Assembly: GCA_003254905.1 (NCBI GenBank)
Contig: QANU01004362.1
Span: 326,742-390,741, forward strand
DNA: 64,000 bases
Direction: 5' to 3'
DNA from: Nissolia schottii
Lineage: Eukaryota; Streptophyta; Magnoliopsida; Fabales; Fabaceae
The position numbers and the translations under genes are program-made. Shown here in pieces: positions 1 through 12,111 of this stretch. Positions within the stretch are counted from its first letter, which is position 1. Each line of letters begins with the position of its first letter. Below the pieces are notes generated by a model. The model made no database searches, was not told where the DNA came from, and was given only the letters and a program-made list of their open reading frames with translations.

Positions 1-2622
1 ACTGTTGTTGATGATAAATCTAGATACACTTGGCTTTTTTGCATGAAAATGAAATCAGAAGCAGCTCTGTTATTGCAGAATTTCATTAAAATGGTACAAG
101 TTCAATACAATGCTAATGTTAAAATCATTAGAAGCGATAATGGGCAAGAGTTCATGATGCATGATTTTTTTAAAAAGACAGGCATCTTACATCAAACATC
201 TTGTGTTGAAACTCCACAACAAAATGCTGTTGTGGAAAGGAAACATCAAAGCATCTTAGCAATTGCTAGAGCTCTCATGTTTCAAAGTGCCATTCCAAAA
301 TGCTTTTGGAACTATGCGGTTGGCCATGCCACCTATCTATTGAATAGACTTCCTAGTTCTAGCTTATCTAACAAATATCCTTATCAAATATTGCACAATC
401 AACCAGCAGACATATCATTTTTAAGAATTTTTGGCTCACTTTGTTATGCTGCCACTCTATCTGCTGGAAGACAAAAATTGGACTCAAGAGCTAGGCAATG
501 CATTTTCATTGGATTTAAGAAAGGCACTAAAGGATATGTACTATATGATCTAAATTCCAGGGAAACTTTCATCTCCAGACATGTCACATTCTTTGAACAT
601 ATCTTTCCCTTTCAAAAACAACAATCTGTCACTGAAACTATATCTGCATCCATACCTGAATTTTTTACAACCAATGATGATATTTTCCATGATTCTCAAA
701 ATAATTTGTACACTGCACCTCAATTTGACACAACAATCCCTGCATCACACAATTTAAGTCAAACATCCCCTGCATCTAACTCACCCATTATAACAAACAC
801 TGAGGCATCAAATCTTGATGCTCAAATCGAGCTTTCTGCTACACACACTGATCCTATGCCTACTGTTCCACTGAGGAGGTCCTCAAGGGAGAAAAGAACT
901 CCATCCTACCTCCAGGAGTATCACTGCAATCTCTCCAAAACTTCAGTTAGTTGCTATTCCTCAGGTACTCAACACCCTCTTTCTCAGGTAGTAACATATA
1001 ACAACCTCTCTCCATCTTACAAAAAATTCTCTCTAGCCATTTCCACCCACACTGAACCCACTAGCTACAAAAGTGCAGTCATGCATGACTGCTGGAAACA
1101 AGCTATTGCAAATGAGTTGCAAGCCTTAAAGGACAATGGCACATGGGTTCTAACTGATCTGCCCCCAGGAAAAAGAGCAATTGGCTGCAAATGGGTATTC
1201 AAGATCAAACACAAGTCTGATGGCAGCATTGAGAGATACAAGGCAAGGTTAGTTGCAAAAGGTTATAACCAAACAGAGGGCTTGGACTATTTAGAAACCT
1301 TCAGCCCAGTTGCCAAAATGACAACCATCCGAATAGTTCTTGCTCTTGCAGCTGCAAACAATTGGTTCCTAAAACAGCTTGATGTCAATACTGCTTTTCT
1401 TCATGGTGACCTCCATGAAGAAGTATACATGCAAGTCCCACCAGGTTTACAAGTTTCAAACAAGTCCACTAAAGTGTGCAGGCTGGTTAAATCCCTATAT
1501 GGTCTCAAACAGGCTAGCAGGCAGTGGAACTCCAAGCTCACTGCTTTCCTCATTACTGCAGGATTCACTCAATCAAAGGCTGACTATTCCTTGTTCACAA
1601 AGTCTACAGGACCAACATTTACTGCTGTTCTTGTCTATGTTGATGATTTATTAATGACAGGTAATAACCTTTCTGCAATTGAACTCCTTAGAGATCAGCT
1701 ACACTCAGAATTTACCATAAAGGATCTTGGTGATGCTAAATACTTCCTCGGTATGGAATTAGCCCGCAGCACAAAGGGGATTGCTCTATTTCAGCGCAAA
1801 TATGCTTTAGAGCTGCTCCAAGATGCAGGTCTCTTAGCATCCAAACCTGCTTCTAGCCCTTTTGATTACAGCATTAAACTTCGGCAACAAGGCACTACTG
1901 TACTAGAAGATCCTACTAGCTTCCGGAGATTGATTGGCAGGTTAATATATTTAACAAGCACACGACCTGATCTGGCCTTTGCTGTGCATCAATTGAGTCA
2001 ATTCATTGCCAATCCCATGATTGAACACCACCAAGCTGCCATGAAATTATTGAGATACCTCAAGAAGGCCCCTGCCCTTGGTTTATTATTTCCTGCTTCT
2101 TCCACTAAACAACTCACAGGCTTCACTGATGCAGACTGGGGAGCCTGTGCAGACACCAGGAGATCCATCTCTGGCTACTGTTTCTTTCTCGGAGATGCTA
2201 TAGTATCCTGGAAAAGCAAGAAACAAGCAACTGTTTCTCGGAGCTCTTCAGAAGCTGAATATCGGGCTATGGCTGCTGCAGGATGTGAAGCACAGTGGAT
2301 TTCATACTTACTAAAGGATTTACAGCACCCAATTACTCAACCAATCCCTCTCTTCTGTGATAGCAAATCAGCAATACACATTGCTAGCAATCCTGTCTTT
2401 CATGAGCGAACAAAGCACATAGACATGGATTGCCACAGTGTAAGGGACAAAATTCAGTCCGGATTACTCCATTTGTTGCCAATCACATCTCATGATCAAA
2501 CTGCAGACATCCTGACCAAGGCCCTCCAACCCAATAATTTTACTAGAATGGTGTCCAAACTTGGCCTATACGATTTGTATGGTCAAGTTTGCGGGGGGGT
2601 ATCACAAGTAAAGAAGAGTTAA
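1..2622 (+). CDS. Copia pol polyprotein, partial (integrase, reverse transcriptase, RNase H)
   Basis: The open frame is uninterrupted from base 1 and is cut by the window edge at its 5' end; the first ATG inside the window (43) is internal. It starts inside the integrase core (VDDKSRYTWLF, then SDNGQEF and TPQQNAVVERKH). It continues through the copia reverse transcriptase (WVFKIKHKSDG, LDVNTAFLHGDL, the catalytic YVDD) and ends with RNase H (DADWGAC, SISGYCFF, SSSEAEYRAM). The frame reads through the polypurine tract and stops 23 bases into the 3' LTR. The product would reverse-transcribe and integrate the element. No stop or frameshift is visible in the part present, so it is fairly young or recently active. 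About 873 codons are visible. Confidence 0.9.
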   Translation, partial: TVVDDKSRYTWLFCMKMKSEAALLLQNFIKMVQVQYNANVKIIRSDNGQEFMMHDFFKKTGILHQTSCVETPQQNAVVERKHQSILAIARALMFQSAIPKCFWNYAVGHATYLLNRLPSSSLSNKYPYQILHNQPADISFLRIFGSLCYAATLSAGRQKLDSRARQCIFIGFKKGTKGYVLYDLNSRETFISRHVTFFEHIFPFQKQQSVTETISASIPEFFTTNDDIFHDSQNNLYTAPQFDTTIPASHNLSQTSPASNSPIITNTEASNLDAQIELSATHTDPMPTVPLRRSSREKRTPSYLQEYHCNLSKTSVSCYSSGTQHPLSQVVTYNNLSPSYKKFSLAISTHTEPTSYKSAVMHDCWKQAIANELQALKDNGTWVLTDLPPGKRAIGCKWVFKIKHKSDGSIERYKARLVAKGYNQTEGLDYLETFSPVAKMTTIRIVLALAAANNWFLKQLDVNTAFLHGDLHEEVYMQVPPGLQVSNKSTKVCRLVKSLYGLKQASRQWNSKLTAFLITAGFTQSKADYSLFTKSTGPTFTAVLVYVDDLLMTGNNLSAIELLRDQLHSEFTIKDLGDAKYFLGMELARSTKGIALFQRKYALELLQDAGLLASKPASSPFDYSIKLRQQGTTVLEDPTSFRRLIGRLIYLTSTRPDLAFAVHQLSQFIANPMIEHHQAAMKLLRYLKKAPALGLLFPASSTKQLTGFTDADWGACADTRRSISGYCFFLGDAIVSWKSKKQATVSRSSSEAEYRAMAAAGCEAQWISYLLKDLQHPITQPIPLFCDSKSAIHIASNPVFHERTKHIDMDCHSVRDKIQSGLLHLLPITSHDQTADILTKALQPNNFTRMVSKLGLYDLYGQVCGGVSQVKKS

Positions 2623-2867
2623 TGATTTAACAGCATTACTTGCTGTGCAAGTAATGCCAATCTGTTTTCTGTTAGTCATGTGTAACTACTCTATATATAG
2701 TGCTCCTTGTTACCAAAGTAAGTAACCTAACAATCAATACAATTCAGTTTTCCTCTCTCATTCTCTCGAGCTCTCTCATTCTGTTACTGTTTCCATCTCT
2801 CATGTCATCATGACTGTTTCTGGCGCATATCCATGGCTACTATGCTGCACTCCTATGAGTTCTAACA
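1..2867 (+). mobile_element. Ty1-copia retrotransposon, 3' part with 3' LTR
   Basis: The element enters from the left edge of the window, so its 5' LTR, gag and protease are outside. The coding part runs to 2622. A polypurine tract GCGGGGGGG ends at 2599, and the 3' LTR should begin with TATCACAAG at 2600. A TATATATAG box near 2692 fits an LTR promoter. I place the LTR end at about 2867 (TTCTAACA), by analogy with copia LTR ends; it is not confirmed because the other LTR and target duplication are not in view. The same G-run followed by TAT occurs in the two other LTR elements of this window. Confidence 0.85.
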
Positions 2868-3315
2868 TTTATTAATGTGAGATCCTTGTTTTAAAAGGAG
2901 AAAATGATGTATTGCATTATTTTTTTTCCGGGATGGTTTGCTTTCATTAACATGGCCATGCCAAGAGAAATATTGATCCCTGCTTACGTTCAAATTCTAC
3001 CACCCAGACTAATAGGTATTACTAGAGTATAGGAAAGCATATTAAGAGATTAGATGAGAAGAGTGAGAGAAATTAATGCAATATTGATGTGAAAATAGGA
3101 CGACAATAAAGGTAACCTACCGTTGTATTTTATTTATTTTAAATTATATTTCAAAAGGTTTAACAGATTAATTTATTATTATATTTCCTTATCATTATTA
3201 ACGTTACAAATCACAACATTAGTTATATGTTTGTGTTTGAATTTCGTTTCTTTTCTAACGCTCATGATTATGATTATAATGTTACATACATTAATTCTTT
3301 TTACTGGTTTTTCCT
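2868..3315. other. AT-rich intergenic stretch
   Basis: Only short open frames and AT-rich sequence lie between the copia LTR and the SINE. I see no conserved coding signal. Confidence 0.5.
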
Positions 3316-3326
3316 TTTGAAACATT

Positions 3327-3460
3327 TTTTTTAAGGTTATATGTCCAGTATCCAAGACTTAGTCTTGATTAATCCGGGTCGAACACAAGGATCTCGAACT
3401 CGAGACCTTGCTTAAGCGATACCAAGTCGCCTACCACTTGGATCAACCCCCGTTGGTCTG
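3327..3460 (-). mobile_element. tRNA-derived SINE
   Basis: On the minus strand the 134-bp unit begins CAGACCAACGGGGGTTGATC. It carries a tRNA-like A box (GTGGTAGGCGACTTGG) and a B box (GAGTTCGAGAT), and ends in an A-rich tail, seen as TTTTTTT on the plus strand at 3327. It is flanked by a perfect 11-bp direct repeat TTTGAAACATT at 3316-3326 and 3461-3471, the signature of LINE-mediated insertion. SINEs of this type are transcribed by RNA polymerase III from the internal boxes and encode nothing. The family name was not determined. Confidence 0.75.
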
Positions 3461-3471
3461 TTTGAAACATT

Positions 3472-5799
3472 AGCAAGTCTATGGCCATTTTTATTGAATG
3501 GCTTTGAATCCATATTTATTCATTTGCTAATTACAGTTCTTTTAATTTGGGCTTGATATATAGATATGTATTTAAAAGTTGTTTATATAGGTTATGGTGT
3601 GTTACAAAAGAGGATTATCTTGATCTATTCTCTTAATTTATTCTCTGTGTCCACTTTTGTTTGTTTGAGTAGATACAAAATAGTTTTTAAGCTCTCATTC
3701 TTGTGTTATACACGTGAATCAACATTGCGATTCTTGAGTTCTTGGTCAAGTCAAAAGAATCTACTGCATTGTGATAGATTTCTACTGTGTCGGAGTAATC
3801 TTTCAGTACAGAGCATTGCATATCTCATATTTAACACTTTGTTTATCTGTTTTATTAGTTGCAAGAATATTTTTCAACAATCTTAATGATTAAACTAGTG
3901 CAATTGTCTATTCTTTTGGGATTAATTTCTTTTTCACCGTTGATTGGTAGAATTGGACATTGAGGGAATCGTTACTATTCAATATTGTGCGTCACAAGAT
4001 ATTTCATTGTCTGTGGTGTTCTTCGTGTCAGCTTTGGCAATGGTACGTTTTTAGAATTTTATTCTTTAATTAACATATATATAGCTATGGGTATTCTTAC
4101 AAGCAAATATGACAGGTTTCAAGACGTTGCTTGCAACTTCAGCCTTGGGTAGAATACAAGAACTTGAAGAGGTGAGCACAATGATGGTGGTAGGCCTTGG
4201 ACAAAATTGGAAATTCCTGCAAAAGATACTTTGATACCTAAGTAAGTTTGTGAGTAATAATATGAGTTAGAATTGTAGATTTAGAACGTAGCTCAGCATG
4301 AAGGGCGTTCATGCTTATATACTTTGTAGTGACCATGATAGTTTTGACCATTAGGTGACATTTACCATGCATTTGTAATTATTTGGGCGAACTTTATTAA
4401 GCTAATTATCGCTTCAATAATGCTTATAATTAAAGGTGGAGGTGTTACCATGACTATGTCGACAAGTATTTATTGTAAGAATAATTCTAGGTGGTTATGA
4501 TTTCCAATCTAGTGAACCGAGTTGTTGGTATGTCGGGCTCGGAGCCAACCGTTTTGTCGATATGTCGAACTTGTATTTATCTCGGCCTTATGACGTGTAA
4601 GTAGGACCTAGATTTGGTTCATAACATAAGCCCCCAAGCCGACATGTAATGTAAGTCACATGTTGGGTTTTATCTGTGCCTTACTTGTTAGAAATCCTTA
4701 ATTATTGATTATCCCAAGACCATCCATGTTAAATCATTAAGAAAATAAATTGAATAGATGTGGAAGCGTACCTAAATTCATAAATGTATAAGAGTTGATT
4801 GATATTGTCCATTGATGTTTGGATTCACTGTTATTGGTCTTCTTCAACCAAAATCTATGTATTCCCCTTAATGGAGCTTAAGCACAGTTCTTCAGATGGG
4901 CAAGAGACTGCTTATTTGATTTTGATGTATTTGGAACCAAAGCCCTCCTTACCTATATTGGCTAGTGATTTCCATAAAATCCTAAAAGTCAATAAAAAAA
5001 ATAGGCTCGACTATTACCCATTTTGAGGCCAAACTAATAAAATAGTCTGACTTATTCCTTTATTTAATTTCATTAAACATTAGTGAGACTAACATATTAT
5101 AAGTAATAAAAAATGGCTAATTAATATAACTATATTCATAATTATATGTAGCCCACCAAAATAAATTAAGAAAATATATTAAGTAACAATTAAGGTGATG
5201 GGATGGTCACAAGAAGTACATGTACTAAAGAATCGTAAATAAAAAAAAGAAGGAAATGAAATAAAAGGGAGAATTTGACTAGGAAATGGAGCTTTATGTT
5301 CAAGTTGAAGGAGCAAGATGAAGTAGCTAAAAAGAATGGGACAAAATTATGTTTTCTTTTCCCAAACTCTAAATGTCTCCAATAGGAAAAGCAATGCTTT
5401 TTCACTATTTTATATTGTTTTTACTTATAAAAAGAAAGTAAGTATTTATGTAGTCACTATGTTAAATGCATTGCAATGAAATGCATATTATTTTTATGTT
5501 CATAATTTTATTTGCGTTATTCCGATTGTAGTAAAATGCATACTTTGATTTTTTTGTTTGTGAGAACTAACTCAATTTTTATTATTAAGATTTTCATAAT
5601 GTATTAATCTCAATGATACAGTGTTAAATAATGATAAATAAATTTTTACAATTTACATTTCCTTTTTATTTTTATTTTATTTTATCACGTGCATTACACG
5701 AGTTATCACCGTAGTATTTAGAAATACATCAAAGGAAGCTGTTAAATAATGCAACAAAATACTACTCGAACTTTACGACATTAAATCCTGCTGTGTGTG

Positions 5800-5830
<31 letters not shown>

Positions 5831-6874
5831 TTTTTTTTAACTTTAACCAATGAAAAAAGTGAAACAAAATCAACGTGGTTCTCGTAAATATGTGTCGTGC
5901 ACGACTTTTGTCGAACCGTAAATCATTTTCCTGCACCAAATTAAATTGATAAGAATAAAAATCGAAGCTCGAAACTCATCAAAATCAAGACGAAAAATTA
6001 TCCAAACACTTCACAACTAAGGCCATAGGCCAATTTCATCCCGTGCCGTTGAGAATAAAAATATTATTACTACATTTTAAAAATAATCATCTAATAATCA
6101 TTAAAATAAAAAATAAATATTATAAAATAAAAAAATAAACATTATCAAACATAAAAAATGTACAATATCAAATAAATAAATATACAAATATATAAAAATA
6201 TTTTGTAATAATGTTTATTTTATTATTTTATAATAATATTAAATTTACATATATAAAATGATATTAAAAAATATTTAATAAAAATATTTATTATTTTATT
6301 ATATAATATTTATTTTTTATTTTTTATAATATTTGTTTGCGTGGTCCAGGTGATAGGTAGATGTTAAATGATTATCATTAAAGTGAATAGATAATGGGAT
6401 TGCTATGAAAATATCTTCTACTGTCCCACGGATTTGGTATTATTATGTGGATTAAGCGTGTGATATAATCATCTACTATATGTCTTGACTTGGCAAATCA
6501 ATGAGCAAGTGCATGTGCATTTTCTGAACGTGTGCGTGAGTGCATCTGGCCACAAAATTGGTAACACATTTAATGCTGAGCCAATTGGTGCAGCCCTGTC
6601 ATAGAAGCCCCATCCCCCCCTTCCCATATTTGACGATCATGTCTCTTTCTTCTGCTACGGCTTTTTGCAATTTCTTTATCTAATTATTTCTTGTTTTGTT
6701 TAATTAACGAAGTACTTTAATTTCAAATCAATCATTTTCTGAGGATCGTGTACGGTTTAAAAATGCTCAAATATGATCTTTATCTAAACGTGTTAATCTG
6801 TAATATTATTATTTTCCTAGTAAACCTTTCAATTTATTTTTATTATTGATAGCATCTACCAAATTCGTTTATAA
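3472..6874. other. Anonymous AT-rich region with a (TTTTG)n microsatellite
   Basis: No gene recognised over 3.4 kb. A TTTTG microsatellite lies at about 5799-5825. The stretch 6050-6340 is almost pure A/T with many short inverted repeats. Short open frames at 3566-3886, 4799-5026 and 5190-5405 show no recognisable family or codon pattern and are likely chance. Confidence 0.5.
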
Positions 6875-6883
6875 ATTATTAAA

Positions 6884-7180
6884 GGGTTAATTAAATTTTT
6901 AGTCCCTATAATATAAAAAAATTTGGTTTTAGTCTCTCATTACAAGTTTTAGTTTTTGTAAAATGTTAAAATTTGATTTTGGTCTCTGTGGACAGTTGGT
7001 GATGGACTGTGATGTAAAAATAGTCTCTGATGACGGGTTAACTGACACGTTATCACTGTCCATCACCAACCGTCCACAAGGACTAAAATCAAATTTTCAC
7101 ATTTTACAGGACTAAAACTTGTAATGAGAAACTAAAACCAAACTTTTTTATATTACAGGGACTAAAATTTTAATTAATTC
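6884..7180. mobile_element. MITE with long terminal inverted repeats and 9-bp target duplication
   Basis: A 297-bp fold-back element. The left end GGGTTAATTAAATTTTTAG mirrors the right end, whose complement reads GAATTAATTAAAATTTTAG. The two arms pair over most of their length: AGTCCCTATAATAT against ATATTACAGGGACT, and AAGGACTAAAATC against GATTTTGGTCTC. The flanks carry ATTATTAAA at 6875-6883 and 7181-7189, a 9-bp target duplication typical of Mutator-like elements. It encodes nothing and is non-autonomous. Confidence 0.8.
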
Positions 7181-7671
7181 ATTATTAAAAACACTAAAAT
7201 TATCTTTAAGATTGTTAAAAAAATTTGAAATTAGTTTTTCATAAATGGTCAAACTAATATCTTTTAAAAATTAATTCGATTAACTTGTTGAAAACTTTAA
7301 AAAAAATTAATAATTTTTTACACCATAACAACAAATTTAAGCGACCTTATCAACTTTAGCCACGAATTTAAAAATTTACTCCTTCTTTACTTCTCACAAG
7401 AGTTCTCATTTGTTAAAATAAATTACGAATCAAAGCAAAACTCTTGTGATGGCCATACAGGGTGCTGTCAGTACATAGCAAGTTGATAAAATGTAGTAAA
7501 TGCTACTCCATTTTCATAGCCTACAGTTGTTTACTACTCTAAAAGTGGAGAAGAATGAAATTGCGCGGGAGTTCAAGAACGATCTTCTATGATTGGATAA
7601 GATAAGATTGAATTAATTTAGGGTACGCTAGCTGTCCCAGCTACCAAGTTGGTCCATTGCCCAACTCCCTA

Positions 7672-7679
7672 TATATAAA
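7672..7679 (+). promoter_or_regulatory. TATA box of the 7.8-kb GRP gene
   Basis: TATATAAA lies 91 bases before the ATG at 7770, a usual spacing for a plant TATA box plus a short 5' leader. Confidence 0.6.
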
Positions 7680-7769
7680 CAACATTCTCCCACTATTTTT
7701 CTCATCATATCCTTCACTACTAAACATTTTATTTGAGCCTTATAGTTTTCGTAACTACTGAGCACGAAA

Positions 7770-8417
7770 ATGGGTTCAAAGAAAGCAACACTCATCCTAG
7801 GCTTCCTGCTGGCCATAGTTCTTGTTATGGTCTCCTCAGAGGTGGCAGCCAGAGACTTAACTGAGGCTTCCTCTCAAAAGGGTGAGACCTCATTAACTGC
7901 ACTTTTGCATTTTAGTTCTTATGAGCATTTTTTTTGAGTCATCAAATTTATGCGACAAGATGGAATCCTACGTTATTATGATGACAATTAAACTCTCTAA
8001 TTTATATGACGATTTCATGTAAAAGAAAATGTACATGCACAAATACTTTACTTTAAATAAGTGAGGTAATGATAAAACTTATAAACCCTATTTAAAGTAG
8101 TTGTCTCTTTTTTTCTTTCACATATATACATGTTCACGGCTCATCTATATTTGTTTGCAGCTGACGTGGCTGACGCCAAATACGGTGGCGGTGGATACAA
8201 CAATGGAGGAGGTGGGTACCACAACGGCGGTGGGGGCTACCACAATGGTGGTGGCTATCACAACGGCGGTGGGGGCTACCACAACGGTGGTGGTGGGTAC
8301 CACAACGGCGGCGGAGGATACCACAACGGCGGAGGAGGGTACCACCACGGTGGAGGTGGACATGGGTGCCGGTGTTGCGGGGGATACTACGGCGGACGAT
8401 GCGGGAGGTGCTGCTAA
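7770..8417 (+). CDS. Secreted class II glycine-rich protein with Cys-rich tail
   Basis: Two exons, 7770-7881 and 8161-8417, joined by a phase-1 GT-AG intron, give 122 aa. Residues 1-27 form a signal peptide (basic SKK, hydrophobic core, cleavage probably after EVAA), followed by RDLTEASSQK. The mature part is built of GGGGYHNG repeats and ends in a Cys-rich tail (GCRCCGGYYGGRCGRCC). This is the layout of plant class II GRPs such as the AtGRP3 group, whose Cys-rich tail is reported to bind wall-associated kinases; that role here is inferred by similarity. Secretion to the cell wall or apoplast is likely. A TATA box sits at 7672 and an AATAAA at 8584. The acceptor TTTGCAG at 8154-8160 fixes exon 2. 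It differs in its N-terminal half from the two other intact GRPs of the window. Confidence 0.88.
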
Positions 8418-8599
8418 GGAGAAGCTGTTGAAGCCCAACCTTTAAATCTTTACGCCTTTCTCTCTCTCGTAATATGGTTATGAAATGATCCATTTCCATA
8501 TATACGAGAGAGGCTTCGGTTGTTGATGGTGTTGTTGCTGCCTTGCTTTTCTCCAATATATGTAATGTAATGTATGTGTCATGAATAAAGCTGTCGTGA

Positions 8600-10230
8600 A
8601 AGAGGCATGGGAAGACAGTGATAGGAAGTCCTGTCATCTTTCTATCTATCGCCAGTACTATTATGTATATTTCGCGAGTGCAAATAATGCTGACTGTATC
8701 ACTTTGTTCGTGTGATAATGAAGTTACATTTTCAAGATAACTTTGGTAATTGATGTGCAATCTTTTATTGTCAAATGTGAGAAAGGACTTGCATCTAGAT
8801 GATATGAGGGAAATACTCTAGAAACTTTATCCCGGAGTTACCCTTAACTAATTAGGACATCAAAATGGGTTAGACTTGCTCGATTCCCCATCATGAATGT
8901 GTGGATTAAAGGTAAAGAAAGAAGGTCCATGAAAAATTAAGTCAATTTGGTTCGGCTAATTTAGTCCCCGAGTTGAATGGTTGAGCCCAACCATTTATCT
9001 ATCTTTTTTTAATTTCAAAAATAGATGTTGCATAAATGATAACAATTCTTTTTGTTGGGTCTCCTCCATAATGTCGTTTCATCCCATATGAGAAGCAATC
9101 CACAACGATTTCTTTAGGAAAATAATCCTCTCAGTTAAATTTGTTGTTATGTGTAATCTCTCATCATTAATTGATGAGATAGGCTCTATACGTAATATAA
9201 GTAACAAAAAAAAAATTAATAGTGAAAAATTATATTTGATAATGTGTCAATAAATCTGATTGAAAGGATACATTTTTCCTTCCTTCGAGGCTGCGCATTG
9301 GTTTATATCCCCTACCTTCTTCATTGGCACTAGACATCCTTCTACTGTTTGAATCACCAAATTCTTCTTCCTCAATTTCTGGCTGGCGCTCCTCGCAAGA
9401 CACTTGGGTGTGTTTGCGAGTTTTTGTTTTTGAGGAGGAGAAGAGAAAAGGAAATCTTGACCAAGATATCATTTGTCTACCCTCAATCCTTCAAAGAACA
9501 TGTATGCTGACTTATTTCCACAACAACAATATACAAGCCCCATTGCTCTCTATATCTTGAAATTGGTTTTGAGAATAGCACACAAGACAAGCTCGCCTTC
9601 TATGATTCATCAGCTCTCAACAAAGAAAGGTATAAAACACAAGAAATTAGATTTGAACGCTGTCAAACAATAGAAAACACAAACACTCAATGCAACGGCA
9701 CAAACATGTTAACAATTCCCACATCTAACCCACGGAAATTTTCCGTTGAAAACATTCGAAAAAGAATATGGCAGCCCGTTTACATTCATGGGCTGGCATT
9801 AAGTTAGCCCGGCCAGTTTAACTAAGGCGCCTAAACAAACTGGGTTGGACCGTTTGACAATCTAGCTGTGCGTCCCAAAAGTCGAGTACCCAAATATGAT
9901 AGTCTCGTCAAACAAAATTATCAGTTATATTCAAATTTAACTTTAATTTACAGAAAAAGTCTATTTTATTTCTTATATAGACTAATGTTGGAATTGAAAC
10001 ATCTAATAATCTTCCGTTTTGGGGCTATTTATGTGTCATTCAAGTTCTACACGACGTATTAAAAAATAGTAGAAAATAGTGTTATATCTTGTTACAAATC
10101 CTTACTTAAACACTAAATAGAGTAAAAAGTAACATAACTAACGTCTTGGAATTAAAATCAACAATATGAATTGTTTTGGGGTAAAAATCAAAGTTGCCAC
10201 TTGTAATTACTAATGCACCAGTATATAAAC
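8600..10230. other. Intergenic, no gene recognised
   Basis: Non-coding by eye. Antisense open frames at 9230-9472 and overlapping plus-strand frames show no known motif. Nothing else found. Confidence 0.45.
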
Positions 10231-11090
10231 TAAGGTAGCGTTCAACACAGTGGTGATGGCAACAATGATGGTGGTAGTGGTGACCGCGACGACGGTGATG
10301 ATGGCACCAATTGTGGATGGTAGGTGGTAGTTGTGGCAACAATGGTGGTAGCAGTGGTGGTGGTAAGTGGTAGTAATAGGCGGTGGTGATGGTGGTATAT
10401 GGTTGGAATAGTGACAACGGTGGTGGTAAGTAGTAGGTGGTGGCGATGGTTGTGATGGTGGGGGAAAGTGGTGGTGGATGGTAGGTGGTGGCAGCAATAA
10501 TGGTGGTGGGTGGGTGGTGGTGGCAGTGACGATAGTCAGTGGTGGTGGGACTGGCAATGGGTAGTAAGTGGTGGTGTGGCCGTGGCGGCGATGACGTTAA
10601 TGGTAGGTGGTGGCAAGAGTAGTAGGTGATATGTGGTGGCGATGATTGTGGTGGTAGTGATGATGACAGTCGATGGTGGGTGGTGGATCTGGCAATGGCA
10701 TGATGGTGGGTGGCGTGTAGTGGCAATGGCAGTAAATAGAGGAAGGTGAGTTTTTGTGTTGGTAGAGTTTGAGGTATTTGGTCAAAACAAAAAATTTTAG
10801 GACTATTTGAGAGGTGGTAANTAAGAGATTATCATAGAGGGAGGTGAGTAAAGTCTTGGTAGAGTTTGAGGTATTTTGGTCAAAACAAAAATTTTAGGAC
10901 TATTTGAGAGGTGATAATCTGAATAAATATCTTTCATGGAGGTAATCTACGTTATCACTTTGAAGATAATGTGGATTACCTAAGTAATCCAGCTTATCAA
11001 CAGTCTTATTTAACCAAACAACACAATGTAAATTATCAAATAATTTAAAAGTTAGATTACTAGAACATCATCAAATGTTCATCCTCATCA
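10231..11090 (-). mobile_element. TIR element with GGTGGT-type triplet core, copy 1
   Basis: The unit is about 860 bp. Its 10.25-10.75 kb core is an irregular GGTGGTGAT/GGTGGTAG triplet array. Its right arm, read on the minus strand (TGTTTGGTTAAATAAGAC, then TTACTTAGGTAATCCACATT and TCTTCAAAGTGATAAC), aligns along its length with the left arm of the element at 51.3 kb. The left end TAAGGTAGCGTTCAACAC corresponds to the complement of that copy's right end. No transposase is visible, so it is non-autonomous. Long antisense frames through the core (His/Pro/Thr-rich) are by-products of the triplet array. A direct duplication of about 65 bp (from 10750 and from 10850) flanks the single N at 10821. 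Confidence 0.6.
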
Positions 11091-12111
11091 TCTTTTGCTT
11101 TCAATTCAAAACAAGTTCAGTTACATCGATATCCTCGATGTAGGATCCAACTTTTATGGGGAGATATAAGTTAGAGGTCAAAATAGTCCCTGAATCCTAA
11201 CCATAAGAAAAAAATGAATCCAGTGAATGAAATTAAAAATTCTTGTTATATATAAATATAATTTTATATTCATACTATAATTTCATTTTAAAAGAAATAT
11301 ATGATCTACCTATTTTATCCCTCAAGCTTTATTCTTTTTTTCTCTGTTTGCCCTCATGTCTCACATTGTTCAACTGCTTTACATCTATGCCACCATCAGC
11401 CACGGTGCTGCCACCAACACCAAGCACCGGTGTTGCCCATGACCACCTCCCTCGCTGTCGACCAGTGCAAAGCACCCTTATACCCAAAACCAACATCTGT
11501 TTTAAAGATACAGGGTAGCCACGGACGCTGATTAAATCCAGAAAAGGAAGAAACAAAAAGGAAAAATAGTGGAAAAGTGGGATTTGGGTTGAAACTGGGA
11601 GATCTAGTGGATATCTTGTTGCACCAATTACATTGTTGCGGTGCTTTGGCAATGGAGCCACCATGGCTCATCCTTCCCTTTGTGAGAAGGACGAAGGGCT
11701 TCCACTGGCGATTATGCAAATTGGGGTGGGGGAAGAGGGCGGACCGTGGCAGCAGGTTAGGCTGAGAGATGGTATAATAGAGAGGTTAAAAAGGTAAATT
11801 TAACAAACTTTAAATAGTTTTCTTATGAGTATGTTTGGAATGAAATGAAATAGAAAATAACTTAATTTGAAATAATTTGAATTGAATTGATTTGAATTAT
11901 AAATCAATTACTATATTTAGAATTAATTACATGAGATGAGAATGAAATTGATTTAAAAATTAATTATCATATTTAAGACTCATTAAAATAAGAATTGATT
12001 TGATTTAGGTTGATTATTTAATTGGAAGGTAGCGAATAGACATTGAAAATCATCTGATTTATGACAACATCATTACTGACCAATCTTAAATTTAATGGAA
12101 TTATTATACAG
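11091..12111. other. Intergenic, no gene recognised
   Basis: The segment 11.33-11.77 kb is less AT-rich and holds several overlapping open frames on both strands, none with a known motif. From 11826 a TATGTTTGGAATG start followed by AATTGATTTGAATT-type repeats resembles the arm of another non-autonomous element, but I could not find its partner end. Confidence 0.35.

Noticed and set aside
10106..10785. His/Pro-rich antisense proteins
   Set aside because: They lie over the triplet array of a TIR element; the second element copy has no matching protein.
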